Assembly: GCF_000632225.1 (NCBI RefSeq)
Contig: NZ_JFYV01000053.1
Span: 62,001-126,000, forward strand
Reading direction: 5' to 3'
DNA: 64,000 nt
Source: Sphingomonas sp. RIT328
GTDB lineage: Bacteria > Pseudomonadota > Alphaproteobacteria > Sphingomonadales > Sphingomonadaceae
In this document: positions 35,034 to 45,811 of the stretch, one piece after another
Numbering within the stretch: the stretch's first letter is position 1
Layout: the number at the start of each line of letters is the position of its first letter
The notes under the pieces: model-generated
Seen by the model: the letters and a program-made list of their open reading frames with translations, nothing else
The model's database searches: none
Told to the model about the DNA's origin: nothing
Position numbers and translations under genes: made by a program

Positions 35034-36038
35034 ATGACCGACCTTCCCACCGACACGATCCTCGACGCGATCGCCGATCGCCGCGCCGAACGGCGCAACT
35101 TCCTGCGTTACGCCGGCGGCGCCGCCGCCTCGGCGGGCGCGCTCTCGCTGCTCGCGGCCTGCGGCGGCGATAGCGGCAGCGATACGCCGACACCGACGCC
35201 GACCGCGACGACGCCGACGCTCGCCGCCGATGCCGACGTGCTCAACTTCGCGCTCAACCTCGAATATCTCGAGGCGAGCTTCTACAGCTGGGCGGCGTTC
35301 GGCCAGGGGCTGACCAGCGGCATCGTCAGCGGCGTCGGCACGCTCGGCAGCGTCACCGGCGGCGCGCTGGTGCCGTTCCAGGACCCGATCGTGGCGCAAT
35401 ATGCGCGCGAGATCGCCAATGACGAGGTCGCGCACGTCACCTTCCTGCGCTCGATCCTGAGCAGCTCGGCGGTGGCGATGCCGGCAATCAACATCTCGGG
35501 TGATGCGAACGGCGCGTTCACCGCCGCGGCGCGCGCCGCCGGGGTGATCGGCAGCAGCGACGTCTTCAATCCCTATGCCGACGACATCAGCTTCCTGCTC
35601 GGCGCCTATCTGTTCGAGGATGTCGGCGTCTCCGCCTACAAGGGCGCCTCGCCGCTGATCGTCAACAAGGTGTTCCTCGAAGCCGCGGCGGGTATCCTCG
35701 CCACGGAGGGCTATCACGCCGGACTGATCCGCTCGGTGCTCTACCGCAAGGGCGTCGACCCGGCCGAGACGCTGGCCGGCGCCTCGACGATCCTCGCCAA
35801 CACGCAGAAGATCTCCGACGCGCGCGACAGCCTCGACGGCAGCAGCGACGACGATCAGGGGATCGGCGACACCACCACCGCCAATGTCGTGCCGACCGAC
35901 AGCAACGGCGTCGCCTACAGCCGCTCGACCGGGCAGGTGCTCAACATCGTCTATCTCAACAAGACCGCGGTGGGTTCGGGCGGCTTCTTCCCGGCGGGGC
36001 TCAACGGCAATATCCGCACCTCGGCGGCGAGCGGTTGA
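35034..36038 (+). CDS. Tat-exported ferritin-like lipoprotein 4
   Basis: 334 residues from the ATG at 35034 with RBS AGGGG. Tat motif RRNFLR, lipobox LLAAC (Cys43), short Pro/Thr linker, then the ferritin-like domain: LEYLEASFYSW, DEVAHVTF, LFEDVGVSAYKG and TEGYHAGLI, so the ExxH pairs are retained. The C-terminus ends GGFFPAGLNGN. It starts 37 bp after gene 3. Most similar to copy 2, supporting duplication of a soluble + lipoprotein pair. Confidence 0.85.
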   Translation: MTDLPTDTILDAIADRRAERRNFLRYAGGAAASAGALSLLAACGGDSGSDTPTPTPTATTPTLAADADVLNFALNLEYLEASFYSWAAFGQGLTSGIVSGVGTLGSVTGGALVPFQDPIVAQYAREIANDEVAHVTFLRSILSSSAVAMPAINISGDANGAFTAAARAAGVIGSSDVFNPYADDISFLLGAYLFEDVGVSAYKGASPLIVNKVFLEAAAGILATEGYHAGLIRSVLYRKGVDPAETLAGASTILANTQKISDARDSLDGSSDDDQGIGDTTTANVVPTDSNGVAYSRSTGQVLNIVYLNKTAVGSGGFFPAGLNGNIRTSAASG

Positions 36039-36072
36039 TCGCGCCCGCCAAGCGCGTATAACGACGACATAT

Positions 36073-36172
36073 TCCCCGGGGGAGCGCTGACGCAGCGCTT
36101 GAGAGGAGGGCCGCAGCCCTCGACCCGCTGAACCTGATCCGGTTGATACCGGCGGAGGGAGGGAGCGGTTTC
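36073..36172 (+). ncRNA. TPP riboswitch (THI element)
   Basis: The conserved parts are present: GGGGGAGC, a variable helix, TTGAGAGG (the TGAGA-type bulge), then CTGAACCTGATCCGGTTGAT and ACCGGCGGAGGGA. It lies about 45 bp upstream of thiC, a classic target. Binding of thiamine pyrophosphate should lower thiC expression, probably by hiding its ribosome-binding site. End points are approximate. Confidence 0.92.
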
Positions 36173-36215
36173 ATCGGGAAATCCGCATTCTCTTTCCGCG
36201 CATGGAGAGAGACAG

Positions 36216-38072
<1,857 letters not shown>

Positions 38073-38210
38073 AGACTTTTATTGTTCGGACTGAGCCAAG
38101 ACGATTGCTGCCTGTTTGCGTCCCGCAGACAGATCTATTGTGCATCAGGGACATAGTTGATCGGACTTGATCGATGCAGGTGACGGTTTAATCTTCCCGC
38201 ATCGATCGGG

Positions 38211-39059
38211 ATGACGGACGTGCGAGGGATTGGGCCACTGTCCTTGCTGTGCCTTTCGCTGGCGTGCTGCTCGGCAGCGCCGGCGGAGGACAGGTTCGCC
38301 CGCGACATGGCGCAGCGGTTCCGCGACGCAAAGCCGGGTGTCTCCGTCACGATCGACCCGCGGGATGCCTTGACGTTGCGCGTCACGATGCCCGGGCGGG
38401 AGCCGATGACGGTGATGCTCGACCATCTGCGGCACGTCTGTTCGCACTCGACTCCGGCGGACTGTGCGTCGACGAAAACAGAATTCGTCGAGAACACGCT
38501 GGCTCTTCCTCCCAAACCGCAATTCAACCGTAGCCAGTTGCGGGTCGTGATCCGCGGCAAAGACTATGTCGATTACGTCAAGTCGACGATGGCCGGAGAG
38601 CGCTTGCCGGTGATGCATCCGGTCGGTGAGGATCTGTTTGTGATCGTGGCGGCGGATACAGCAAAGACAACGGTGCTGATGTCGCCTGCCGGGCTCCGGG
38701 ACTTGGGACTGAATCCCGCCGACGGCTGGACGTTGGCGTTGCGTCAGACTCGGGCGACGCTTCCGAAGCTACCGACGGTCGCCGCTCTCCGAAACGCGCC
38801 GATCGTTTTCGAGCACTGGCCGTTGGCCGCGGCGCTGTTGATCGACCTTCCCGGCTGGGCGCGTCTATCGGCGGCGATCGGGCCTGATCTGTTCGTTACC
38901 GTCGTTGCCGACGATTACGTCTTCGTCGCGACCAAGCCGGATGGCGTCGACTTCGACGGATTCAAGGCGGCGGTCGTCGAAGATTGCGAGCAGCAGTCAC
39001 GGTGTGTCTCGCCCAACGTCTACCGCTTTCGCGACGGTATGTGGCGGATCGCAAGATAA
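38211..39059 (+). CDS. DUF1444-like exported protein
   Basis: 282 residues. The N-terminus is a signal sequence with a possible lipobox (LACC), so the protein is probably exported. The central part (LPVMHPVGEDLFVIVAADT, LGLNPADGWTLAL) recalls the DUF1444/YtpQ family, whose function is unknown; the match is by eye and moderate. Base composition is somewhat less GC-rich than thiC. The ATG at 38211 and the GTG at 38220 are both possible starts. Confidence 0.65.
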   Translation: MTDVRGIGPLSLLCLSLACCSAAPAEDRFARDMAQRFRDAKPGVSVTIDPRDALTLRVTMPGREPMTVMLDHLRHVCSHSTPADCASTKTEFVENTLALPPKPQFNRSQLRVVIRGKDYVDYVKSTMAGERLPVMHPVGEDLFVIVAADTAKTTVLMSPAGLRDLGLNPADGWTLALRQTRATLPKLPTVAALRNAPIVFEHWPLAAALLIDLPGWARLSAAIGPDLFVTVVADDYVFVATKPDGVDFDGFKAAVVEDCEQQSRCVSPNVYRFRDGMWRIAR

Positions 39060-39149
39060 CCGCTGCCCGCCCGGTGCGACACCGAAAGCCAGCAATACCG
39101 CCGCGGTGCGGCGTCACAGATCGGATGGACCAGCAACCGGGGGTTAGGC

Positions 39150-39503
39150 ATGGCAGTAGCGATCGTCATGGCTCAGGCGGCGGAACCAGCGGTCGATCTT
39201 GCCACGGTGTCGTCGCGGGCGAAGGCGCGGGTGTTGGCGATGCGCGGGGCGCTGGTGCAGACGTGGCTCGTTCCGCGGGACCTCGGCGGTTCGGCAGATC
39301 GCGTCAACGAACTGTTCGTCCCGCCCGAGGCGGCACGGCGGATCGCCGCGGTGACGGCACGGCTGATGCTGCTGGCCGTAGGCGGCGGCAGGCGGCGCAC
39401 CCTGACGGTCGTCCCCACCTATCGCGGCGCGAGCATCGTGCCGGCCAGCATCACCTATGTCGTCCATCCCGACGAGGAACGGGTGACGGTGCCGATCTGG
39501 TGA
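39150..39503 (+). CDS. Hypothetical protein
   Basis: 117 residues, no family recognised. The first 12 residues (MAVAIVMAQAAE) could be a very short or truncated signal peptide. The middle is helical and ends in a beta-rich part (TLTVVPTYRGASIVPASITYVV). Codon use resembles real genes and a GGGGG stretch precedes the start. It ends 4 bp before the convergent DUF427 stop. Confidence 0.5.
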   Translation: MAVAIVMAQAAEPAVDLATVSSRAKARVLAMRGALVQTWLVPRDLGGSADRVNELFVPPEAARRIAAVTARLMLLAVGGGRRRTLTVVPTYRGASIVPASITYVVHPDEERVTVPIW

Positions 39504-39507
39504 CCGG

Positions 39508-39789
39508 TCACCGGATTTCGACGCCTTTCCAGAAGGCGATCCGGTCCTTGATCTCGCGCGCCGCGTCCTTGGGCTCAGGATAATACCAGGCGGCGTCGCG
39601 ATTCTCGGCGTCGCCGACGCGTAGGCTATGGTAATGCGCCGTGCCCTTCCACGGGCAGACGCTGGTCGTCGCGCTATCGGCCAGCACCGCCGGGTCGACC
39701 GCATCGCGCGGGAAATAAGCATTGCCCTCGACGGTGACGATATCGTCGCTCGCCGCGATGCGCGTGCCGTTCCAATAGGCTTCGGTCAT
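39508..39789 (-). CDS. DUF427 domain protein
   Basis: 93 residues from the ATG at 39789. WNGTRIAASDDIVTVEGNAYFPRDAV, SVCPWKGTAHYHSL and AWYYPEPKDAAREIKDRIAFW are the conserved blocks of DUF427, a small beta-rich family (CENP-V-like fold in structures). No function is established; it stands alone. Confidence 0.9.
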   Translation of the reverse strand: MTEAYWNGTRIAASDDIVTVEGNAYFPRDAVDPAVLADSATTSVCPWKGTAHYHSLRVGDAENRDAAWYYPEPKDAAREIKDRIAFWKGVEIR

Positions 39790-39847
39790 GTCCGGCTCTC
39801 CTTCGTGCTGCCAATCGCACGGGGCCGACAAAGGATGCGACGGAGCA

Positions 39848-40114
39848 TCAGTAATGATAGCGGCATTGCGCGACTTGCAGCACCTGCTCCTCGCCGTGAC
39901 CCGCGACGCGATAGACGAGCCGATGTTCGTGGTTGATCCGGCGTGACCACCAGCCGGTCAGATTACCGCCAAGCGGCTCGGGCCGGCCGATACCGGAAAA
40001 CGGATGGCGACGACATTCTTCGATCAGCGCGTTGATCTTATCGACTGCCTTCGCATCCTGCTCCTGCCAATGGCGATAGTCATCCCACGCCGTCGGCCAG
40101 AAACTGACGTTCAC
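39848..40114 (-). CDS. yoeB: Txe/YoeB family toxin
   Basis: 88 residues from a GTG that overlaps the antitoxin stop by 4 bp. RelE-like mRNA endonuclease acting on the ribosome: the sequence begins VSFWPTAWDDYRHW, and has RPEPLGGNLTGWWSRRI, EHRLVYRV and the C-terminal CRYHY, the His-Tyr pair used in catalysis by YoeB. It forms a complex with the upstream YefM-like antitoxin. Confidence 0.9.
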   Translation of the reverse strand: MNVSFWPTAWDDYRHWQEQDAKAVDKINALIEECRRHPFSGIGRPEPLGGNLTGWWSRRINHEHRLVYRVAGHGEEQVLQVAQCRYHY

Positions 40115-40356
40115 GAAAACGGCACACCGTCTTCGCCGCTCTCGAAGCCCCGCACCGCCTCCAGCAAGCGCTCCGCATTCTTGGGCGAGCGCAGCAGGTA
40201 CAGTGTCTCCTCGATCGAGGCCCATTCACTTGCCGAAACCAGCACTGCGCCTTCACCCCGCTGCCGGGTGATCGCCAACGGCGCCCGATCGGCGACGACC
40301 TTGTCGATCATCGCCTTGAGGTTCTCGCGCGCATCGGAATAGCTGACGGTATGCAT
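40111..40356 (-). CDS. yefM: YefM/Phd family antitoxin
   Basis: 81 residues. The N-terminal DNA-binding part (VSYSDARENLKAMIDKVV) and VLVSASEWASIEETLYLL are typical of YefM. The C-terminus (AERLLEAVRGFESGED) wraps the toxin. A perfect 9-bp inverted repeat lies just upstream of the start, a probable autorepression site. The TA pair sits between a DUF427 gene and ung. Confidence 0.92.
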   Translation of the reverse strand: MHTVSYSDARENLKAMIDKVVADRAPLAITRQRGEGAVLVSASEWASIEETLYLLRSPKNAERLLEAVRGFESGEDGVPFS

Positions 40357-40363
40357 AGCGTCT

Positions 40364-40387
40364 CATTGGACAACAACCTGTCCAATG
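40364..40387 (-). promoter_or_regulatory. Probable YefM operator palindrome
   Basis: CATTGGACA (40364-40372), spacer ACAACC, TGTCCAATG (40379-40387): a perfect inverted repeat in the 31-bp space between the yefM start and the ung stop. Phd/YefM antitoxins bind such palindromes over their own promoter, so this is likely the autoregulatory operator. Confidence 0.75.
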
Positions 40388-41080
40388 TCAAGATTCGACC
40401 ATCTCCGGCAGCGCCCAGTCGATCGGCGCAGCACCATGCGCGACCAGAAAGGCATTCGTCCGGCTGAACGGGCGGCTGCCGAACCAGCCCTTGTAGGCGG
40501 ACAGCGGCGAAGGATGCGGCGCGGTGAGCACCAGATGCGTGCCATCGTCGGGCACGAACGCCGCCTTCGCCTGCGCATGCGCGCCCCACAGCAGGAAGAC
40601 GATCGGGCCGGGCTGCGCCGCGACCGCGCGGATCACCGCGTCGGTGAACGCCTCCCAGCCGCGATTGCGGTGCGACGCGGCGCGGCCGCTGGCGACGCTC
40701 ATCACCGTGTTGAGCAGCAGCACGCCCTGCCGCGCCCAATGGTCGAGGAAGCCGTGTCGCGCCGGAGCGATGCCGCAATCGGCCTGCAACTCCTTGTAGA
40801 TGTTGACGAGGCTCGGCGGCGGCTTGACCCCGGGCCGCACCGAGAAGGCGAGGCCGTGCGCCTGGCCCGGCCCATGATAGGGGTCCTGACCGAGGATGAC
40901 GACACGCACCCGGTCGAGCGGGGTCAGCGCGAGGGCGCGAAACCGCTCGTCGGCGGGCGGGAAGATGATCTCGCCCGATGCCGCCTGCGCCGCGAGGAAG
41001 GCGTCGAGCGCCGCCATCGCCGGGGTGGCGAGCGCCCCTGCGAGCGCCGCCTGCCAGCTCGGATCGATCGCCGGCGTCAC
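40388..41080 (-). CDS. ung: Uracil-DNA glycosylase
   Basis: 230 residues, family 1 UDG. The water-activating loop GQDPYHG and the leucine loop HPSPLSAY are intact, with VFLLWGAHAQ and PPSLVNIYKEL between. It removes uracil from DNA to begin base-excision repair. One bp separates its start from the stop of the upstream PhnA-like gene, so the two probably share a transcript. Confidence 0.96.
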   Translation of the reverse strand: MTPAIDPSWQAALAGALATPAMAALDAFLAAQAASGEIIFPPADERFRALALTPLDRVRVVILGQDPYHGPGQAHGLAFSVRPGVKPPPSLVNIYKELQADCGIAPARHGFLDHWARQGVLLLNTVMSVASGRAASHRNRGWEAFTDAVIRAVAAQPGPIVFLLWGAHAQAKAAFVPDDGTHLVLTAPHPSPLSAYKGWFGSRPFSRTNAFLVAHGAAPIDWALPEMVES

Positions 41081-41081
41081 C

Positions 41082-41399
41082 TCAGCGCTTGCGGACGAAT
41101 TCGGCGCGCAGCACCAGGCCCTTGATCCCGTCGAACTTGCAGTCGATCTCCTGCGCGTCGCCGGTCAGCCGGATGCTCTTGATGAGCGTGCCGCGCTTGA
41201 GCGTCTGTCCGGCCCCCTTGACGGTGAGGTCCTTGATCAGCGTCACCTGATCGCCATCGGCGAGCAGGTTGCCGACCGAGTCGCGCACCTCGACCATCTC
41301 CCCCGCGCTGCTCCCGGCCGTCGCCGCGGCGGCATCCGCCGCGCTGATCCATTCGCCCGTCGCCTCGTCATAGACGAAGCTGTCATCGTCGTCCTGCAT
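41082..41399 (-). CDS. PhnA/YjdM-like protein lacking zinc-ribbon cysteines
   Basis: 105 residues from the ATG at 41399. The C-terminal PhnA domain is clear (VEVRDSVGNLLADGDQVTLI, GTLIKSIRL, EIDCKFDGIKGLVLRAEFV). The N-terminus (FVYDEATGEWISAADAAA) aligns with the zinc-ribbon part of E. coli PhnA but has none of its four cysteines. Despite the old name, a phosphonate role is not established. Directly upstream of ung. Confidence 0.85.
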   Translation of the reverse strand: MQDDDDSFVYDEATGEWISAADAAAATAGSSAGEMVEVRDSVGNLLADGDQVTLIKDLTVKGAGQTLKRGTLIKSIRLTGDAQEIDCKFDGIKGLVLRAEFVRKR

Positions 41400-41448
41400 C
41401 GCATAGCCCCCAAGGTTGAGGCGACGCCCATACCGGCTGATGACCGGG

Positions 41449-42912
41449 TTAGAACAGCCCCGGCACCTCGCGCTGCGCGGTGGAGATGCGCGGACCGACC
41501 GGTTGCAGCGCCTCGCGCGCGGTCGCCACCGACAGCGCGCGTGCGTCGGCGCTCGCCGAGCTGCCGATCCGCGTACAGCTCTTGCCCTCGAGGAAGTCGA
41601 GCGCGGCGCGCGTCGACGCCTCGCGCGGGTCGCCCATCGCGTAACCGATGTCGTCGCCGGCGCTGCAGCTCGCCTCCACCGTGTTGGCGAGCCCGGTATA
41701 ATACGCGCCCTGCCGCGCCGAATTCTGCAAGGCGAAGGCGATGACGCGCAGCCGGTCGTCGCAGGCCGAGCGGTCGAGCGCGATCTGGCCGACCGGCTTG
41801 CCATAGGTGTTGGTGCCGATCAGCCCGGCGTTGGCGTGCAGATAGGGAATATAGGCGTTGATGACATATTCGCTCGCCGAGGCGGTATTGTGGCTGCCGA
41901 TAAAGGCGATTTTGGTCGCCGCCACCGATTGGGGTTGCGGGGCGAAATAGGCGGTCTGGTTCTCCGCCGATTTCTCCGGGCGGAACGTGGTGTAGCTCTG
42001 CACGTCGGTGGTCGCGCGATTGGCGCCGAGCAGGTTGGTGAGCAGCTGCGCGGTCGAGAGCAGGCCGCCGCCATTGTAGCGCAGATCGACGATGATGTTG
42101 GTGACGCCGGCGGTGCGGAACTGGTCGAACGCGGCGCGCAGCTGCGCATCGGCAGTCGAGATGAAGGTGCGCAGATTGACGTAGCCGTAGCGCTGGCCGG
42201 CATCGGTGATGATCTGCGCGCCGTAGCGGCTCGACACCGGGCTCAGCGTGAAATCGGCCTTGGTGACCGAGACGGTGCGCGTCCCGCTCGCGTCGCGCAC
42301 CTGGAAGTAGCGCGTCGTCCCCGCGGTGTCCGAACCCAGCGCGGTGTTGAGCGCGGTGCCGTTGTTGTCGACCTGGTAGAGCGCCGAGACGGTCTGCAGG
42401 TTGCTCGCGCTGGTGCCGATCGCGAGGATCTCGGCGCCGCGGTCGACCCCGGCGGCGAGGCCCGGCGAGCCTTCGAAGGCTTCGGTGACGTAGAGGTGGA
42501 GATCGCTGGTCAGCCCGAACCGCCAGCCGAAGCCGGCGGTCGAGCCGGAATTATAATAAGCGTCCTCTTCCTTGATCGAGGTGAGATAGGTGAAATAGCG
42601 ATCCTTGCTCTGCGACCGCGCCGTCGCGGTGAGCGCGTCGAGATAGCTGTCGACGGTCGTATAGGGCGTCGGGTCGAGGCTCGCGGGCAGCGTGTCGTAG
42701 AACAGATACCATTCGCGCAATTGCGCCGCGACCCAGTCCTGCCGGTCGCGCAGCGAACAGCCGGTCGAGGCGGTCGGCGTCGGCGTGGCGGTCGCCGTCG
42801 GGGTCGGCGTGACGCTGCCGATCGACCCGGTCGAGCCGCCGCCACCCCCGCCGCCGCAGCTCGCCAGCATCGCCGCCATCGCCACGCCCGTCACCGTCCG
42901 CCGTATCACCAC
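41449..42912 (-). CDS. S41 family peptidase lipoprotein
   Basis: 487 residues from a GTG. Lipobox LASCG with a Gly run, then a PTPTATATPTPT linker. A PDZ-like section (FEGSPGLAAGVDRGAEILAIG) precedes the S41 core: YVNLRTFI, IIVDLRYNGGG and the catalytic-serine region HNTASASEYV. It belongs to the C-terminal-processing/tricorn-like serine proteases, and the lipid anchor places it in the periplasm. The substrate is unknown. Confidence 0.88.
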   Translation of the reverse strand: MVIRRTVTGVAMAAMLASCGGGGGGGSTGSIGSVTPTPTATATPTPTASTGCSLRDRQDWVAAQLREWYLFYDTLPASLDPTPYTTVDSYLDALTATARSQSKDRYFTYLTSIKEEDAYYNSGSTAGFGWRFGLTSDLHLYVTEAFEGSPGLAAGVDRGAEILAIGTSASNLQTVSALYQVDNNGTALNTALGSDTAGTTRYFQVRDASGTRTVSVTKADFTLSPVSSRYGAQIITDAGQRYGYVNLRTFISTADAQLRAAFDQFRTAGVTNIIVDLRYNGGGLLSTAQLLTNLLGANRATTDVQSYTTFRPEKSAENQTAYFAPQPQSVAATKIAFIGSHNTASASEYVINAYIPYLHANAGLIGTNTYGKPVGQIALDRSACDDRLRVIAFALQNSARQGAYYTGLANTVEASCSAGDDIGYAMGDPREASTRAALDFLEGKSCTRIGSSASADARALSVATAREALQPVGPRISTAQREVPGLF

Positions 42913-43105
42913 CGGTCGAATCCCCCTTATGTCTTCGCAAGCCTAAGCTTGGTTTTCGGCGGCGGCAATCGCGATTGCGACCAATAACGGATGGAACTCA
43001 GCGACTTATTACTTTGACTTCATTTTGCGACGACTCGGCGGCCGCCTGTTGGTGCGGGCTCGAATTTCTATCGGGACGTAGGGACGTGCCGCCCCGGCGC
43101 GCGCC

Positions 43106-45709
43106 TCAGCCGAGGCTCTTCGTCGCCTGTTCGAACACATCCTTGGACAGGCCGGGCGCGGCGACGATCCGTTCGAGCTCGGCACGCATCAGCGCGGCGC
43201 GGCCGGCGTCGAAGCGGCGCCAGCGCGCCAGCGGCGGCAACAGCTTCGCCGCCGTCTGCGGGTTGAGCCGGTCGAGCGCGATCAGCTGGTCGGCGAGGAA
43301 GCGATAGCCGCTGCCGTCGGCGGCGTTGAAGGCGCGCTGGTTGGCGCCGAACGCGCCGACCAGCGACCGCGCGCGATTGGGGTTGGCGAGCGTGAAGTCG
43401 GGATGCCGCGCCAGTTCGGCGACCAGCCGCCCGGTATCGTCGCGCGACGACAGCGCCTGCGTCTGGAACCATTTGTCGATGACCAGCGCATTGCCGGCAT
43501 AGCGATGGTAGAAGATGTCGAGCGCCGCCTCGCGCTCGTCCGAATAGCCGTTTGCGAGCGTGCCGAGCGCACCCTGCCGGTCGGTCATATTGTCGGCGCG
43601 CTCGAACTGGCGGAAGGCGATCGTCGCGGCATCGTCGGCACCGCTCGCCGCGATATAGCCGAGCGCGACGGTGCGCAGCCGGCGGTGGCCCTTGGCTGCG
43701 GGGCTGTAGACATAGGCGCCGTCCGGCGCGCCGTCATAGGCGTCGCGCCAGCGAGCGGCGAGGCGCAGGCCGAGCGCCCGGCGCAGACCTTCGCGCGCGC
43801 GGAAGATCGCCTCGGGATCGACCATTGCGAGCTGGTCGCCGATGAAGCTCTCCGAGGGCAGCAGCACCGCCTCGGCGACGAAGGCGGGGTCGAGCGCGCG
43901 GTCGTCGAGCGTATTGGCGACCGCGGTGATCACCGCATCGTGATCGGCCCGCCCCTCGACGGTGGCGGCGACCAGCGTGTCGAGCATCAGCTGCTGCATC
44001 GCCTCGTAGCGCGCGAACGGATCGTCGTCCTTCGCGCTGAGGAAAGCGAGGTCGGCGGCCGAACGGTCGCTTTCGATGATCACCGGCGCGGAAAAGCCGC
44101 GGTTGACCGACAATACCGGGCGTTCGGTGATGCCGTCGAACACGATCGTGCTGGCCGGCTGGTCGAGCAGCACCAGCCGTTCGTCGCCGAGCGGCTGGCC
44201 GGTTTCCGCGCCGAACAGCTTGATGCGCAGCGGCAGCACCATCGCCTGTTTGTCGGGCTGGCCCGGCGTCGCGGGGATGTGCTGGGCGAGGCGCAGCGTC
44301 GCGCGGCCCTCGCCCGCCTGATGCGACAGGCTGGCGGCGACGCGCGGCGTGCCCGCCTGGCTGTACCAGAGGCGGAACTGGCCGAGATCGCGACCGCTCG
44401 CCTCTTCCATACAGGCGACGAAATCCTCGCAGGTCGCCGCGGTGCCGTCGAAGCGGGTGAAATAGAGGTCGGTGGCGGCGCGGAAGGCCTGCGGGCCGAG
44501 GATCGTCGCCATCATCCGGATCAGCTCGGCGCCCTTGTTGTAGATGGTCGCCGTGTAGAAGTTGCTGATCTCGATATAGCTTTCCGGGCGGACCGGATGC
44601 GCGAGCGGCCCCGCATCCTCCGGGAACTGGGCGGCGCGCAGGCCGCGGACGTCTTCGATCCGCTTGACCGCCGCCGAGCCCTGATCGGCGGAGAAGCCCT
44701 GATCGCGATAGACGGTGAAGCCTTCCTTGAGACTGAGCTGGAACCAGTCGCGGCAGGTGATCCGGTTGCCCGACCAATTGTGGAAATATTCGTGCGCGAC
44801 GACCGCGGCGATCGCGTCGTAATCGTAATCGGTCGCGGTATCGGGGTCGGCAAGGATGTAGCGGCTGTTGAAGATGTTCAGCCCCTTGTTCTCCATCGCG
44901 CCGAAGTTGAAGTCGTCGACCGCGACGATGTTGAACACGTCGAGGTCATATTCGCGGCCGTAGACGCGCTCGTCCCACGCCATCGACAGTGTAAGCGCGT
45001 GGAGCGCATGGTCGGTCTTGGCGACGTCGCCCGCCCGCACCCAGATGCCGAGCTGCACCTCGCGGCCCGACATGGTGGTGAAGCTGCCGCGGTTGACCGC
45101 AAGGTCACCCGCGACGATCGCGAACAGATAGGAGGGTTTGGGGAAGGGATCGTTCCATTCCGCCCAATGGCGGCCGTCCGCCAGCTCGCCCGCGTCGACC
45201 GGATCGCCGTTGGCGAGCAGCACCGGATAGCGCGCGCGATCGGCGACCAGCCGCACGCTGTAGCGGCTGAGCACGTCGGGGCGATCGGGGAAATAGGTGA
45301 TGCGGCGGAAGCCCTCCGCCTCGCATTGCGTGCACAGGATACCGCCGCTGGCATAGAGGCCCATCAGCTGCGTGTTGCGCTCGGGCGCGATCTCCACCTC
45401 GGTCTCGACCGTATGTGCGGTCCCGGTGAGCGGGATGACGAGCTGTTCGCCCTCGATCCGCCAGGCGTCGGTCGCGACGCCGTCGATCCGCACCGCCAGC
45501 GGCGTCTGGCCCGCGCCGTCGAGCCGCAGCGGTTCCTCGCCATGCTGCCGCGTGACGTGCAGCGTCGCGGTGACGCGAGTCGCGGCGGCATCCAGATCGA
45601 ACACCAGCCGCGTTTCCGGCACCAGCCAGGCGGGCGGGCGATAGGCATGGCGGCTGATCGCGCCGGGGGCGTGATCGGGCTGGGCGATGGCATGCGAGAT
45701 GTCGAGCAT
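43106..45709 (-). CDS. pepN: Aminopeptidase N
   Basis: 867 residues from the ATG at 45709, the usual size. M1 family zinc peptidase with GAMEN (FGAMENKGL), the HEYFHNW zinc motif and a downstream Glu in LSLKEGF. It removes N-terminal residues from peptides in the cytoplasm. The C-terminal helical domain is complete (to VFEQATKSLG). The open frame extends upstream to 46288 in error. A 102-bp gap separates it from the divergent SDR gene. Confidence 0.96.
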   Translation of the reverse strand: MLDISHAIAQPDHAPGAISRHAYRPPAWLVPETRLVFDLDAAATRVTATLHVTRQHGEEPLRLDGAGQTPLAVRIDGVATDAWRIEGEQLVIPLTGTAHTVETEVEIAPERNTQLMGLYASGGILCTQCEAEGFRRITYFPDRPDVLSRYSVRLVADRARYPVLLANGDPVDAGELADGRHWAEWNDPFPKPSYLFAIVAGDLAVNRGSFTTMSGREVQLGIWVRAGDVAKTDHALHALTLSMAWDERVYGREYDLDVFNIVAVDDFNFGAMENKGLNIFNSRYILADPDTATDYDYDAIAAVVAHEYFHNWSGNRITCRDWFQLSLKEGFTVYRDQGFSADQGSAAVKRIEDVRGLRAAQFPEDAGPLAHPVRPESYIEISNFYTATIYNKGAELIRMMATILGPQAFRAATDLYFTRFDGTAATCEDFVACMEEASGRDLGQFRLWYSQAGTPRVAASLSHQAGEGRATLRLAQHIPATPGQPDKQAMVLPLRIKLFGAETGQPLGDERLVLLDQPASTIVFDGITERPVLSVNRGFSAPVIIESDRSAADLAFLSAKDDDPFARYEAMQQLMLDTLVAATVEGRADHDAVITAVANTLDDRALDPAFVAEAVLLPSESFIGDQLAMVDPEAIFRAREGLRRALGLRLAARWRDAYDGAPDGAYVYSPAAKGHRRLRTVALGYIAASGADDAATIAFRQFERADNMTDRQGALGTLANGYSDEREAALDIFYHRYAGNALVIDKWFQTQALSSRDDTGRLVAELARHPDFTLANPNRARSLVGAFGANQRAFNAADGSGYRFLADQLIALDRLNPQTAAKLLPPLARWRRFDAGRAALMRAELERIVAAPGLSKDVFEQATKSLG

Positions 45710-45811
45710 CCGGCCTTTATAGGACCGCCCGGCGGCGCTGCCAGTCCCTGCGGGTGGCGGCGATCGTGGAACGGCGACATAATGCCGCCGTTCAAGCCAC
45801 ATGGAGGCACG

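Noticed and set aside
32537..35098. 853-residue minus-strand open frame opposite the ferritin-like genes
   Set aside because: Arg/Gly-rich antisense shadow; the plus-strand genes have clear domains and signals.
43403..45811. Long plus-strand extension ahead of the SDR gene
   Set aside because: Antisense to pepN; only the part from 45812 on shows an SDR fold and a ribosome-binding site.
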